Below are positions 36,226 to 45,536 of a DNA stretch of 64,000 nucleotides, piece by piece; positions within the stretch are counted from its first letter, which is position 1; each line of letters starts with the position of its first letter. Below the pieces are notes generated by a model that had not been told where the DNA came from, did not search any database, and worked only from the letters and a program-made list of their open reading frames with translations. Origin of the DNA: Actinomyces oris (lineage in GTDB: Bacteria > Actinomycetota > Actinomycetes > Actinomycetales > Actinomycetaceae); NCBI RefSeq assembly GCF_001937665.1, contig NZ_MSKL01000014.1, forward strand, positions 10,059-74,058, written 5' to 3'. Made by a program: the position numbers and the translations under genes.

Positions 36226-37839
36226 TCAGGCGATGAGCCCGCTCACCCAGGCCTCGACCTCCTCCACGGTGCGGGGCACGTCCTGAGTGAGGCGCTCCAC
36301 GCTACCGTCCTCGCGCACGACGACGTCGTCCTCGATGCGCACGCCCGTGCCGCGCATCTCGGCGGGCACCAGCAGGTCGTCCTCACGGAAGTACAGTCCC
36401 GGCTCGATGGTGAAGCACATGCCGGGCCTGAGCTCGGCCTCCATGTACATCTCGCGGCGCGCCTGGGCGCAGTCATGGACATCCAGACCCAGGTGGTGGC
36501 TGGTGCCGTGAACCATCCAGCGCCGGTGGTACTGGCCCTCGGGGGCCAGGGAGTCGGCGGCGCTCACGCCCTCGGGCAGCATCCCCCACTCCTCCAGGCG
36601 GGCGGCGATCACCTCCATGGCGGCGGCGTGGACGTCCTTGAAGCGGCAGCCCGGCGTGCCCGCACGGGCGAAGGCGGCGTCGGCGGCGTCGAGAACCGCC
36701 TGGTAGATCCGGCGCTGAGCCTCGGTGAAGCGGCCATCGACCGGGATCGTGCGGGTGACGTCGGCGGTGTAGAGCGAGTCGACCTCGACACCGGCGTCGA
36801 CCAGGACCAGCTGGCCGGGCTCGACGGCGCCGTCGTTGTTGATCCAGTGCAGGGTGTTGGCGTGGTTGCCGGCCGCGGCGATCGTGTCGTAGCCCAGGCC
36901 GTTGCCCTCCTCGCGGGCCTTGGCGCCGAAGGCCCCCTCCAGGACCCGCTCACCGCGCCAGTGGCCGCGGGCGCGGGGGATGGAGCGGATGAGGTCGTCG
37001 AAGCCGGCCTTGGTGGCGGCGACGGCGGCACGCAGCTGGTCGATCTCCCAGGGGTCCTTGACCAGGCGGAGCTCGCTGGCGGCCTCGGCCAGGCCGGCGT
37101 CGACCTCCGCTGCGGCCTCGCCGGTCTCCAGCCCGACCTGCTGGCGGGTGGTGGCCACCAGGGCGGTGACGGACTCATCGGCTTCGGCGACGACACGCAG
37201 CCGCACTGCGCCGGGACCGGCGTCCTTGGCCAGCGCATCGGGCAGGGAGTCGATGTGGGCGCAGCGCATGCCGGTGGACGACTCGACCTCCTCCAGGGAG
37301 GGGCGCACGCCCACCCACAGCTCGCCATAGCGGGGGTCGCCGTAGAACTCCTGGCTGGAGCGCGAGGCGCGGGGCCGGAAGTAGAGGACCGCCTCATGCG
37401 TCGGGGCGGCACCATCCGCGTTGTCCGAGCAGCCCGCGTCCTGGCCCTGAGAGGTGAGCGGGTCCAGGACGAGCACGGCGTCAGGCTCGAAGTCCGTGCC
37501 GGTTCCGGCCAGGTGGGCGAAGGCGCTGTGGGGCCTGAACCGGTAGTCGCAGTCGTTGTTGCGCACCTTGAGAGCACCCGCGGGCAGCACCAGACGCTCG
37601 CCGGGGAAGAGCCTTCCGAGGGCCTCACGCCGGGCCGCCGCCCACGGTGCCGCCTCGCTGCGGGCGGGCAGCCCCTCAGGTCGGGGGCCCCAGCCCGAGC
37701 CGATGAAGTCCCTGAAGGCCTGGTTGTCGGGCTGGCGGGAGCGGTTGGAGCCTCGCGCCGCCAAGGACTGGGGGGCCTCCTGCGAGGAGGCGGGGGCCTC
37801 GTCGGACGGGTGGGTGTCTGCGGGAGAAGTCGATGCCAT
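36226..37839 (-). CDS. pepP: Xaa-Pro aminopeptidase (aminopeptidase P family)
   Basis: Removes N-terminal residues before proline, in the cytoplasm. The 537-residue M24B peptidase has the metal-binding residues in DAGVEVDSLYTADVTR, the His in HGTSHHLGLDVHD, the Glu in TIEPGLYF and the Glu in GVRIEDDVVV, all in order. An N-terminal AMP_N domain (about residues 40-190) is present. The first 30 residues are Ser/Ala/Pro-rich. Confidence 0.94.
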   Translation of the reverse strand: MASTSPADTHPSDEAPASSQEAPQSLAARGSNRSRQPDNQAFRDFIGSGWGPRPEGLPARSEAAPWAAARREALGRLFPGERLVLPAGALKVRNNDCDYRFRPHSAFAHLAGTGTDFEPDAVLVLDPLTSQGQDAGCSDNADGAAPTHEAVLYFRPRASRSSQEFYGDPRYGELWVGVRPSLEEVESSTGMRCAHIDSLPDALAKDAGPGAVRLRVVAEADESVTALVATTRQQVGLETGEAAAEVDAGLAEAASELRLVKDPWEIDQLRAAVAATKAGFDDLIRSIPRARGHWRGERVLEGAFGAKAREEGNGLGYDTIAAAGNHANTLHWINNDGAVEPGQLVLVDAGVEVDSLYTADVTRTIPVDGRFTEAQRRIYQAVLDAADAAFARAGTPGCRFKDVHAAAMEVIAARLEEWGMLPEGVSAADSLAPEGQYHRRWMVHGTSHHLGLDVHDCAQARREMYMEAELRPGMCFTIEPGLYFREDDLLVPAEMRGTGVRIEDDVVVREDGSVERLTQDVPRTVEEVEAWVSGLIA

Positions 37840-37909
37840 AGGGGCATCATCCCACTGTTGAGCCCCTGTCGGTGCTGAGCGGCGGGGGAGTCAGGATCCC
37901 TGAGGCGGT

Positions 37910-39010
37910 TCAGCCCTGCTCATCGGCCGGGAAACGAACCCCCACCTGGCGGCGAGCCTCCTGCAGAACCCCGACCGCCGCCACCGAGCGGCTCAGCGGG
38001 TGCAGATCGGACTCGCGCGCGCCGGCGCGCACCAGGCGGCACACCTCGGCCAGCTCGTAGGCGAGCTGGTGGCCGGGCCGCGCAGCGCCACGTTCGACCG
38101 ACAGGTCCTCGTCCGCGCCCCTCACCGCCGCCGGGCCGCGCAGCTCGATGCGCCGGGGCCACTGGCAGTCGTCGATGCTCAGCACATCGTGGTCCCCGGC
38201 GAAGCTCGAATCCGTCCCCGGGGAGGTCTTGGAGTGCAGACAGACGACCTCCAGCCCGGCGTGCTCACCGGAGTCGTAGGACAGGACCACCGTGCCTCGT
38301 GCGTCGACACGGCAGTCCAGCAGCGCTCCCGTGGCCGTCACCCGGTCCGGCTCACCGAAGAGGTGGATGGCCAGGCTGACCGGGTAGATGCCCAGGTCCA
38401 TGAGGGAGCCGCCGCCCAGTGCCGGGTCGAAGGCCGGCGGCAGGCCGCCGGAGCGGTAGGCCTCCATCCGCGAGGAGAACTGCTCCTTGGACAGCACCAC
38501 CCGGTGCAGCCGCCCCAGCCGCGGCAGCTGGTCGCGCAGCCGAGCCACCCCGGGCTCGAAGGCGGAGAGCCACCCCTCCATGAGGAAACGGTCGGCGGCC
38601 CGCGCCGCCTCCACCATTGCGTGGGCCTGGGTGGACGTCAGCGCGAAGGGCTTCTCCACCAGAACGTGGAAACCGGCTTCCAGCGCCGCGATCGTATGCT
38701 CCGCGTGCAGAGAGTTGGGCGAGCCCACGTAGACGACGTCGATCGGGGCCTTCGAGCCCGGGCCGTGGGCGGCGAGCATCTCCTCGAGCGAGGAGTGGGC
38801 ATACGGGATCCCGTGCTCGGCGGCGAAGGCGACGGCGCGCTCGCGGTGGGCGGAGGTGACGGACACGATCTGGGCGGCAGGCTCGCCGGAGACGGCCTCG
38901 GCGAACCACCGGGCGATGAAACCGGCCCCGATCATCCCGAAGCGGACCGGGGCGTCGTCGGTGCGCTGCGTGGCAGGCGCGGTATCCGTCATTCGGCTCA
39001 GCTCGCTCAT
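37910..39010 (-). CDS. Gfo/Idh/MocA-family NAD(P)-dependent oxidoreductase
   Basis: A 366-residue protein with N-terminal Rossmann motif GMIGAGFIARWF and the family hallmark VLVEKPFALT. The C-terminal domain carries GGGSLMDLGIYP. Relatives oxidise or reduce sugars, inositol or trans-dihydrodiols; the substrate is unknown. ATG 39010 is chosen; Met7 (38992) is an alternative. The frame runs upstream under the PHP gene and that part is rejected. Confidence 0.88.
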   Translation of the reverse strand: MSELSRMTDTAPATQRTDDAPVRFGMIGAGFIARWFAEAVSGEPAAQIVSVTSAHRERAVAFAAEHGIPYAHSSLEEMLAAHGPGSKAPIDVVYVGSPNSLHAEHTIAALEAGFHVLVEKPFALTSTQAHAMVEAARAADRFLMEGWLSAFEPGVARLRDQLPRLGRLHRVVLSKEQFSSRMEAYRSGGLPPAFDPALGGGSLMDLGIYPVSLAIHLFGEPDRVTATGALLDCRVDARGTVVLSYDSGEHAGLEVVCLHSKTSPGTDSSFAGDHDVLSIDDCQWPRRIELRGPAAVRGADEDLSVERGAARPGHQLAYELAEVCRLVRAGARESDLHPLSRSVAAVGVLQEARRQVGVRFPADEQG

Positions 39011-39034
39011 GTCGTCCAGTCTTCCACGCCTCCC

Positions 39035-39049
39035 TACACTGTCACGGTG
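39035..39049 (+). promoter_or_regulatory. -10 box and probable leaderless start of the PHP gene
   Basis: TACACT (39035-39040) precedes GTG 39047 by 6 bp, with no Shine-Dalgarno sequence. The interval is only 36 bp between two divergent start codons, so the promoters of both genes must be compact or overlapping. Confidence 0.55.
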
Positions 39050-39892
39050 CGCATCGATCCCCACACCCACTCGGCCTGCTCCGACGGCACCGACTCGCCC
39101 GCCGAGCTCATGGTTCAGGCGGCCAGGGCCGGCCTCGACGTCGTCGGGCTGACCGACCACGACACGATTGCCGGCTGGGACGAGGCGGCCCGGGCCGTCC
39201 CGGACACCGGCGTCGCCCTGCTGCGCGGCACCGAGATCTCCTGCGCCGCGGACGGGGTCACCCTCCACCTGCTGTCCTACCTGCACCGGGCCGACGACGC
39301 TGGACTGGAGGCCGCCTTCGCCCACGCCCGCCGTTCGCGTGACAGCCGGGCGCAGCAGATGGTCGAGCGCCTCAGCCAGGACTACCCGGTCACTTGGGAG
39401 GACGTCCTTTCCCAGTCGGCCGACTCCCACACGATCGGCCGGCCCCACATCGCCGACGCCCTGGTGGCGGCCGGCTCCTTCCCTGATCGCAACGCCGCCT
39501 TCGCCGGGCCGCTGGCCACCGGCTCGCCCTACTACGTCCACCACTGGGCGCTGGACCCGGTGGAGGCCTGCCGCCTGGTGCGCGCCGCCGGCGGAGTCCC
39601 GGTGGCGGCCCACCCGCGCGCCTCCTCACGCCAGCGCCGCCTCGTGCCCGATGAGACCTTCGCCGAGATGGCCGAGGCCGGCCTGGCGGCCCTGGAGATG
39701 AACCATCGCGACCACGGCCCCGAGCAGCGCGAGCAGGTTCGCCTCCTGGCCCAGCGCCTGGGGCTGGGACTGTCGGGGGCCTCGGACTACCACGGCACCG
39801 GTAAACCCAACCGCCTGGGGGAGAACCTCATGCCGCCCGACCTGCTGGAGCGGATCCTCGAGGAGGGCGCTCTCGACCTCATCCGACCCTGA
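39047..39892 (+). CDS. PHP-domain phosphoesterase (RNase AM/nucleoside 3',5'-bisphosphate phosphatase type)
   Basis: A 281-residue metal-dependent phosphatase with the four PHP motifs: HTHSACSDGT near the N-terminus, GLTDHDT, HPRASS and the C-terminal SGASDYHG. Single-domain PHP proteins of this size hydrolyse 3'-phosphates of nucleotides or degrade short RNA. The gene is divergent from the oxidoreductase and has a probable leaderless GTG start. Confidence 0.88.
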   Translation: MRIDPHTHSACSDGTDSPAELMVQAARAGLDVVGLTDHDTIAGWDEAARAVPDTGVALLRGTEISCAADGVTLHLLSYLHRADDAGLEAAFAHARRSRDSRAQQMVERLSQDYPVTWEDVLSQSADSHTIGRPHIADALVAAGSFPDRNAAFAGPLATGSPYYVHHWALDPVEACRLVRAAGGVPVAAHPRASSRQRRLVPDETFAEMAEAGLAALEMNHRDHGPEQREQVRLLAQRLGLGLSGASDYHGTGKPNRLGENLMPPDLLERILEEGALDLIRP

Positions 39893-39948
39893 CGCACGAC
39901 CGACCACGGCACCAGACGCCCACCGAGTGCCGGTGATAGAAAAACACC

Positions 39949-40578
39949 ATGCTGCAGTCCGTCTTCGACTCCACGGTCTTCGCCACGACCTTCACGACGC
40001 TCCTGGTCATTCAGGACCCCCTGGGCGCCATCCCGATCTTCCTGTCCCTGACCTCTCGGCAGACCCCCGCCGAGCGCGCCGCCTCCGCACGCCAGGCCAC
40101 GGTCGTCTCCTTCGCCGTCATCGTGCTCTTCGCGGTCTTCGGTCGCTACATCCTGAAGTTCCTGGGCATCTCGGTCCCATCCCTCCAAGTGGCGGGCGGA
40201 CTGCTGCTGCTCCTGGTGGCCCTGGAGCTTCTGACCGACAAAGTCGACGAGAGCCCCGACCCCGACGCCGTCACCGCCAACGCCGCCCTCGTGCCCCTGG
40301 GCACACCCCTGCTGGCCGGCCCCGGTGCCATCGTTGCGGCGATGGTCGCCGTGGACACCACGGGAGGTGGAGTGGCCGGATGGGTCTCCGTGACGGTCGC
40401 GATCATCGGCACGCACATCGCCATCTGGGCCTCGCTGCGCTTCTCCCTGGGGCTCAACCGGGTGCTGGGCGCCTCCGGCATCCGGATCCTCACCCGGGTC
40501 ATGGGACTGCTCCTGGCGGCCATCGCCGTCCAGATCATGGCCGACGGTGTCTTCGCCTTCCTGGAGACCCGTCTCTGA
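39949..40578 (+). CDS. MarC-family integral membrane protein
   Basis: A 209-residue protein with six predicted membrane helices and the MarC/YchE hallmarks IQDPLGAIPIFLSLT and LGTPLLAGPGAIVAAM. The function of the family is not established. ATG 39949 follows GATAGA by 8 bp without a ribosome binding site, so it may be leaderless or poorly translated. Confidence 0.88.
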   Translation: MLQSVFDSTVFATTFTTLLVIQDPLGAIPIFLSLTSRQTPAERAASARQATVVSFAVIVLFAVFGRYILKFLGISVPSLQVAGGLLLLLVALELLTDKVDESPDPDAVTANAALVPLGTPLLAGPGAIVAAMVAVDTTGGGVAGWVSVTVAIIGTHIAIWASLRFSLGLNRVLGASGIRILTRVMGLLLAAIAVQIMADGVFAFLETRL

Positions 40579-40630
40579 CCCGGGCTCGCCCTGAGCCGCT
40601 GCTGGTCGGCGGTCTGAGACCTAGGTGAGC

Positions 40631-42292
40631 CTACTCGCCGGTCGAGCCGTCAACAGGGCGACCGCCGCGAGTGCGCTTACGGGTGCGCTTGCGCCGTGGC
40701 TTCGCCTCACCGTCGGCAGAGCGCCGGGAGCGCTCACCGCGCTTGGCGTCCCGACCGCCGCGGCCCCGGCCGCGCTCCGCACGCCCGCCCTGCCGGCCGG
40801 ACTGCTTCCGTCCGCGCCTGCCGGTCTCACCCAGATCCTCGATCTCCTCGGCGTCCAAGCCCTCCAGGGTGCGCTTGTGGCGGGGGAGGCGGCCGGTGAC
40901 CTTCTTCGGGATCGACAGGTCGGAGAACAGGTGCTCACTGGTGTGGTAGGTCTCCACCGGCTCCTCGATGGGCAGGCCTAAGGCCTTGGCGATGATCCGC
41001 CAGCGCGGCACGTCGTCCCAGTCCACGAAGGTGACCGCCGTGCCGGAGTTGCCGGCGCGGCCGGTGCGTCCGATGCGGTGGACGTAGATCTTCTCGTCCT
41101 CGGGGCACTGGTAGTTGATGACGTGGGTGACGTCGTCGACGTCGATGCCGCGGGCGGCCACGTCGGTGGCGACGAGGACGTCCACCTTGCTGTTGCGGAA
41201 GGCGCGCAGGGCCTGCTCGCGGGCTCCCTGGCCGAGGTCGCCGTGGAGGGCCGCGGTGGCGAAGCCGCGGGCGCGCAGGTCGTCGGCCACCCGGGCCGCC
41301 GTGCGCTTGGTGCGCGCGAAGATGATGGTGCGTCCGCGGCCCTCGGCCTGGAGGATCCGGGAGACGACCTCCACCTTGTTCATCGAGTGGGTGCGGTAGA
41401 CGACCTGCTGGACTGTCTGGACGGTCATGCCCTCATCGCCCGGGTCCTGGGCGCGGATATGGGTGGGGCGGGTCATGTAGCGGCGCGCCAGGGCAACCAC
41501 GGCGCCGGGCATGGTGGCGCTGAAGAGCATCGTGTGCCGGTCGGCGCGGGTGCGGGCCAGGATCTTCTCCACATCCGGCAGGAACCCCAGGTCCAGCATC
41601 TCGTCGGCCTCATCCAGGACGACGGTGGTGACGTGCGCCAGGTCCAGCACGCCGCGTTCCATGAGGTCGATGAGACGGCCGGGCGTCCCTACGACGACCT
41701 CGGCCCCCCGCTCGAGATCCTCGATCTGGGGCTCGTAGGCGCGCCCGCCGTAGACCTGGACGATGCGCACGGTGCGCTTCGCCGCAGCCGTGGACAGCTC
41801 CTCGGCGACCTGCTTGGCCAGCTCACGGGTGGGCAGGATGACCAGGGCCTGGGGGCTCCCGGAGGCGGGGTCCTCGTCCCAGCCCTCCTCCCCGGGGCCC
41901 AGGGTGTCCATGAGCAGGGGAATGCCGAAGCCCAGGGTCTTTCCGGTTCCGGTCTTGGCCTGGCCGATGATGTCCTGCCCCTCCAGGGCCACCGGCAGGG
42001 TGAGGGCCTGGATGGGGAAGGGGTGGGTGATGCCCTTGGCGGCCAGGGCCTCGCAGATCTCCGGCTCGACACCGAAGTCGGCGAAGGTCCTGCGGCTCAG
42101 ATCGGTCTGCTCGCCCTCATCGGTGATGTCGGGAGTGGCCTCGTCCAGCACGGGGGCGTGGGCGCCGGCCGTCTCGATGATCCCGGACGTGGTGGCAGTG
42201 GCACCGGCGTCGGTGCCGTCGATGGCGGTCTGGTCGTCTGTGGAGTTGTTGTCGGGCTCGACGGCGTCGGCCCCGTGGTGCTCGTTGCTCAC
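40631..42292 (-). CDS. DEAD-box ATP-dependent RNA helicase
   Basis: RNA helicase of the RhlE/CsdA type. The 553-residue protein has the Q motif, motif I AKTGTGKT, motif II DEAD, motif III SAT and motif VI HRIGRTGR. A basic Arg/Gly/Lys-rich tail of about 90 residues probably binds RNA. GTG 42292 is chosen for its AAGGAA ribosome binding site; the ATG at 42352 would add 20 residues. The acidic N-terminal 70 residues are low complexity. Confidence 0.93.
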   Translation of the reverse strand: MSNEHHGADAVEPDNNSTDDQTAIDGTDAGATATTSGIIETAGAHAPVLDEATPDITDEGEQTDLSRRTFADFGVEPEICEALAAKGITHPFPIQALTLPVALEGQDIIGQAKTGTGKTLGFGIPLLMDTLGPGEEGWDEDPASGSPQALVILPTRELAKQVAEELSTAAAKRTVRIVQVYGGRAYEPQIEDLERGAEVVVGTPGRLIDLMERGVLDLAHVTTVVLDEADEMLDLGFLPDVEKILARTRADRHTMLFSATMPGAVVALARRYMTRPTHIRAQDPGDEGMTVQTVQQVVYRTHSMNKVEVVSRILQAEGRGRTIIFARTKRTAARVADDLRARGFATAALHGDLGQGAREQALRAFRNSKVDVLVATDVAARGIDVDDVTHVINYQCPEDEKIYVHRIGRTGRAGNSGTAVTFVDWDDVPRWRIIAKALGLPIEEPVETYHTSEHLFSDLSIPKKVTGRLPRHKRTLEGLDAEEIEDLGETGRRGRKQSGRQGGRAERGRGRGGRDAKRGERSRRSADGEAKPRRKRTRKRTRGGRPVDGSTGE

Positions 42293-42856
42293 GAGGTTCC
42301 TTGTCTTCTGATCGGGTTGATCCGTTCCGGCGCGGCTGTCGCTCGCGCGCACAGTCGGGTGCGCTGCGTGGGCGTTGGCGCCGTCGGATGTGGTAGCCGA
42401 TCGCGAGTCATATCTGAGTCCATCTGACGACCGGGCAACCGTGGACGCCGTCAGCGTAGCGGCTTTCCAACGTATTCGCGTCGTTGGGCATCACCATGAC
42501 GCCTTGAGTGTGGGTGATGTCACGGCGCCGCTAGGAGAGGGGAGGGGGCTGCGTGCTGAGAGAGGGGCTGGGCTGAATCTACTGCCGCTTTCGCGTCGAC
42601 CTGAGGTGGACTTCAAGTAAGACCTCTCTGGCAGTTCATTGAAAAATTGCTGACCGGGGTTGTTGTCAGGAGTTTGGTGGTCAAAAATGAATGGTGTTCG
42701 AGTGTGTTTATAGAGTAGCTGCAGGATGGGTGTGAGCGTGTCGTTTGCCTGTCAGGGGGCGGTGGTCTGTGTGCAGGCGAGAGGTTCCTGTGCTTGATTG
42801 CTGTTCAGCAATGCCGGTCCCGCCTTTGACTACTGATCAATCGAGTACTGAAAAGC
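42293..42856. other. Gene-free region between the helicase and the ABC cluster
   Basis: About 560 bp with no gene I can support. The left half is G+C-rich and belongs to the helicase upstream region. The right half (from about 42600) is much more A+T-rich, like the ABC genes that follow. It contains the 42797-42812 palindrome and TTGACT (42826-42831), a possible -35 box for the ABC cluster. Confidence 0.55.
42797..42812 (+). promoter_or_regulatory. 16-bp perfect palindrome upstream of the ABC cluster
   Basis: ATTGCTGTTCAGCAAT consists of two 7-bp arms around a TT centre and lies 45-60 bp before the ATPase start. TTGACT follows at 42826-42831. The position fits an operator for a repressor or activator encoded elsewhere. 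Confidence 0.45.
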
Positions 42857-43627
42857 ATGTCTATTTCTATCCTTGATGTCGATAATCTGCATGTCAGTCT
42901 GCGAAAAAAACCTGTGCTTCGCGAGGTGTCCCTGTCCTGCGGTTCCGGTGTGACGGCTCTCGTGGGGGCGAACGGAAGTGGCAAGTCTACTCTACTGCGC
43001 GCAGTACTGGGGTTGGTTCCACTGGTCTCCGGAGCGGTTTCGGTGGCTGGTGTGGATCTGCGTCCAGGGCTTCGGCGGGCAAGAAGGAACATGGGGTACC
43101 TCCCTCAGATTCCTTCATTTCCGGGAGGCTTCACCGTCGTGGACGCGCTCTTCTATGCCGCGTGGCTTCAGGAGATGGGGAAGGGCGATGCTCGCAAGGC
43201 GGTTGACGACGTCGTGTCCAGTTTCAATCTCACTGATGTCGTGGACCAGCCGCTCGGGTCGCTGTCAGGGGGGACGCGTCAACGTGTTCTGCTGGGGCAG
43301 GCAGTCATCCATCAGCCACCGCTGGTGCTTCTGGATGAGCCCACCTCCGGTCTGGACCTGACGCAGCAGGCGTCATTCCGGGCTGCGATATCGCGATTGT
43401 CTCAAGAGTCGGCGATCCTTCTCTCCACCCATCACACGGATGATGTCGACCTGCTGGCGGACCGTGTCCACGTGCTGTCGCAAGGGCGGCTGGTGTGGAG
43501 CGGCAGTGTTGACGAGCTGGAGGGCCGTGCGGGCGACGAGGTGCAGGGTGGTCGTCGTCTGCGACTTGAGTCCTCCCTCTCTGCGCTCATCGGCGCTCGA
43601 GACGGGAGTGGTGATGGTGGTCGATAG
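42857..43627 (+). CDS. ABC transporter ATP-binding protein of an accessory cluster
   Basis: A 256-residue ATPase with Walker A GANGSGKST, signature LSGGTRQR and Walker B LVLLDEPTSGLD followed by LSTHH. It resembles bacitracin/antibiotic-type exporters rather than importers. The base composition is lower in G+C than the surrounding genes. It overlaps the membrane-protein gene that follows by 14 bp. No histidine kinase or response regulator is adjacent. Confidence 0.92.
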   Translation: MSISILDVDNLHVSLRKKPVLREVSLSCGSGVTALVGANGSGKSTLLRAVLGLVPLVSGAVSVAGVDLRPGLRRARRNMGYLPQIPSFPGGFTVVDALFYAAWLQEMGKGDARKAVDDVVSSFNLTDVVDQPLGSLSGGTRQRVLLGQAVIHQPPLVLLDEPTSGLDLTQQASFRAAISRLSQESAILLSTHHTDDVDLLADRVHVLSQGRLVWSGSVDELEGRAGDEVQGGRRLRLESSLSALIGARDGSGDGGR

Positions 43628-44852
43628 GGTGCCACGGCCGTTATGGCAGTACATGCTGACGTGTATGGCGACCCGTTACTGGGGGCCGTGCCTGCTTCTG
43701 ATTATTGTCCTCAATTCTTTCGGCAGGTCATGGCACTGGGAGTTCGAGTGGCTCTGGGCAGTTGAGACACTCACGTTCTCATCAATTTTCATCGTGCCGC
43801 TGTGTGCCGGCGTGTCGGCCTTCGAGGCAAGCAGGTTGGCGACGGCTCGTGATCTGATATCTGTGGCACCCAGAGGAGTGAGGGCGGTACTCTCTATCGT
43901 CGTCATCGTCTGGTCGGTTGCGGTGGCAAGTGTCCTTCTGTCCCTCGTTCTTGTGGGCGGGTGGGTTCTTCATCGAACTGCAGGACTGCTCCCTCGATGG
44001 AGTGACCTTGTCTCATTGGTGCCGCTCTTTCTTCTCATCGCGCTCGGGTGCTCCGTCGGCGCCCTCGCAGGGTGGCGGTTCCCGGCGAAAGTGACTCCGG
44101 GACTCACTGCGACAGGCGCCTTCGGCCTCATGATGATGGGCTATGTGATAGGGAACGGGTCGTTGTCCGGGCTCGTCTCCACCGGGGGCGCCTCTGGGAG
44201 CCTCATCGGACTGAAGGTCTCTCTGCGGCTTATCGCCTGGCAGTCCGCCCTCTATCTATCCCTGACGCTACTTGCCTCCTGCCTGATTGGTGCATGTGTT
44301 CTCGTCATGTCGCGGCGCTTCAGGACGTGTGCGGTTCTCAGTGCGGTAGCCGTAGCGGCTTCAGTAGTCGGTGTCCTGGGCGCGGGGGAGCGCTACACGA
44401 GCGATCCGTCATCTCAGCTCGTCTGTGAAGGCGGGCATCCTGAGATCTGCCTCGTCCGCGGATACGATGGCCGGGCACATGATGTTCGAGCCGTCCTGAC
44501 TCCCTACTACCAGGCATTGGAGGCCGCCGGAGTCGAGGTGCCTGACCGGGTCGTGCAAGGTACGGGCGAGTCCTCGCAGGACCTATTGGTCATTGACTCC
44601 AGTGATGTTGTGAGCCCGAATGACCAGACCCTGCGCAACTCCTTCATCCATTCACTCAGCGACAACAAGTGCCCCACCTGGGGAGGAGACCGTGAGAATG
44701 ACCCGCTGCCGGTGATCTGGGACTGGTTCAGTGTGAGAGTCAAGGGCGAGGCCCCTTATGCGGGCAGCGGAGTGGATCTGGCGTCAATGACCACCGATCA
44801 GCAGGACTCGCTCCTGCGTGAGTCGATCCACAGGCTTCAACAGTGCCGCTGA
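43614..44852 (+). CDS. Unusual ABC-associated membrane protein with a C-terminal soluble domain
   Basis: A 412-residue protein with about six hydrophobic helices (about residues 12-285) and a soluble C-terminal domain (about 290-412) predicted outside the membrane. That domain has a Cys pair in VCEGGHPEICLVRG and two more Cys (KCPTWGG and the penultimate residue). Similar Cys-bracketed domains occur in membrane proteins next to ABC ATPases in other actinobacteria as far as I recall, but no function is known to me. ATG 43614 is chosen; GTG codons at 43608 and 43611 are alternatives. Confidence 0.78.
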   Translation: MVVDRVPRPLWQYMLTCMATRYWGPCLLLIIVLNSFGRSWHWEFEWLWAVETLTFSSIFIVPLCAGVSAFEASRLATARDLISVAPRGVRAVLSIVVIVWSVAVASVLLSLVLVGGWVLHRTAGLLPRWSDLVSLVPLFLLIALGCSVGALAGWRFPAKVTPGLTATGAFGLMMMGYVIGNGSLSGLVSTGGASGSLIGLKVSLRLIAWQSALYLSLTLLASCLIGACVLVMSRRFRTCAVLSAVAVAASVVGVLGAGERYTSDPSSQLVCEGGHPEICLVRGYDGRAHDVRAVLTPYYQALEAAGVEVPDRVVQGTGESSQDLLVIDSSDVVSPNDQTLRNSFIHSLSDNKCPTWGGDRENDPLPVIWDWFSVRVKGEAPYAGSGVDLASMTTDQQDSLLRESIHRLQQCR

Positions 44853-45481
44853 CTCGGGTGCGGAGCTGGTGCGGGCGGCCGCGGGGGTGTGTCGATCGAC
44901 CGTGGCGGGCGGCCCTCGGATATCTCCGAGTGCGTCAGGTCGCAGGGGTCTGCCTTGTGACGGCACTCCTGTGCGTTGTCGTCCCCAAGCAGCCGGTACC
45001 AGTGCCCGGAAGGCTGAACGTTCGCGCGGTCGTGACAAATGTGCTTCCAGTCTTCCCCGCACTTTTCATTGTGAGCTCTGCGGCCGCAGTGGGGGTCAGG
45101 GAGACGGTGTCTGCTCGAGGTCGCCTGCGTGTACTGGGCGTTCTGCTGGGATGTGATGGGGCGGTGGTTGCACTGACCAGTCTCCTCGCCTGGGCGGCGG
45201 GCGTCCCCACCTTCGGGCGCAACAGCCTGTTCCTCGTGTCCGTTGGCTTGGGACTGTCCATGTGGGTGGGAGCGCGAGCGGCCGGTGTGGCGGTGACGCT
45301 GCTGGTGGCCGGCAACTGGATGGCGGGCATCGACGCCTTCAACGAGGCGAAGTGGTGGGCCTGGCTCATGGCTCCCCCTGACCGGTTCAGTGCCTGGGTG
45401 GGAGTGCTGTTGACCGCGCTCGTCGCCGTTGTGGCACTGCTCGTGGGGCCACGAAACCACGATCAGGACAGTGGCGGCTGA
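44843..45481 (+). CDS. Membrane protein of the accessory ABC cluster
   Basis: A 212-residue protein with five or six hydrophobic helices and an Arg-rich N-terminus (TRVRSWCGRPRG). GTG 44843 overlaps the previous stop by 10 bp, so it is coupled to the ABC genes. I do not recognise the family. It is likely a second membrane subunit or an immunity-type partner (inference from gene order). Confidence 0.7.
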   Translation: MPLTRVRSWCGRPRGCVDRPWRAALGYLRVRQVAGVCLVTALLCVVVPKQPVPVPGRLNVRAVVTNVLPVFPALFIVSSAAAVGVRETVSARGRLRVLGVLLGCDGAVVALTSLLAWAAGVPTFGRNSLFLVSVGLGLSMWVGARAAGVAVTLLVAGNWMAGIDAFNEAKWWAWLMAPPDRFSAWVGVLLTALVAVVALLVGPRNHDQDSGG

Positions 45482-45536
45482 GGCGGGCGCCACGGCAAGG
45501 CTGCTCGGCGAGGATGTGCTGGCTACGATGATGGTC

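Noticed and set aside
36475-37878. A long plus-strand frame opposite the Xaa-Pro aminopeptidase gene
   Set aside because: Gly/Val/Gln-rich antisense product without motifs; the peptidase on the minus strand has all metal ligands.
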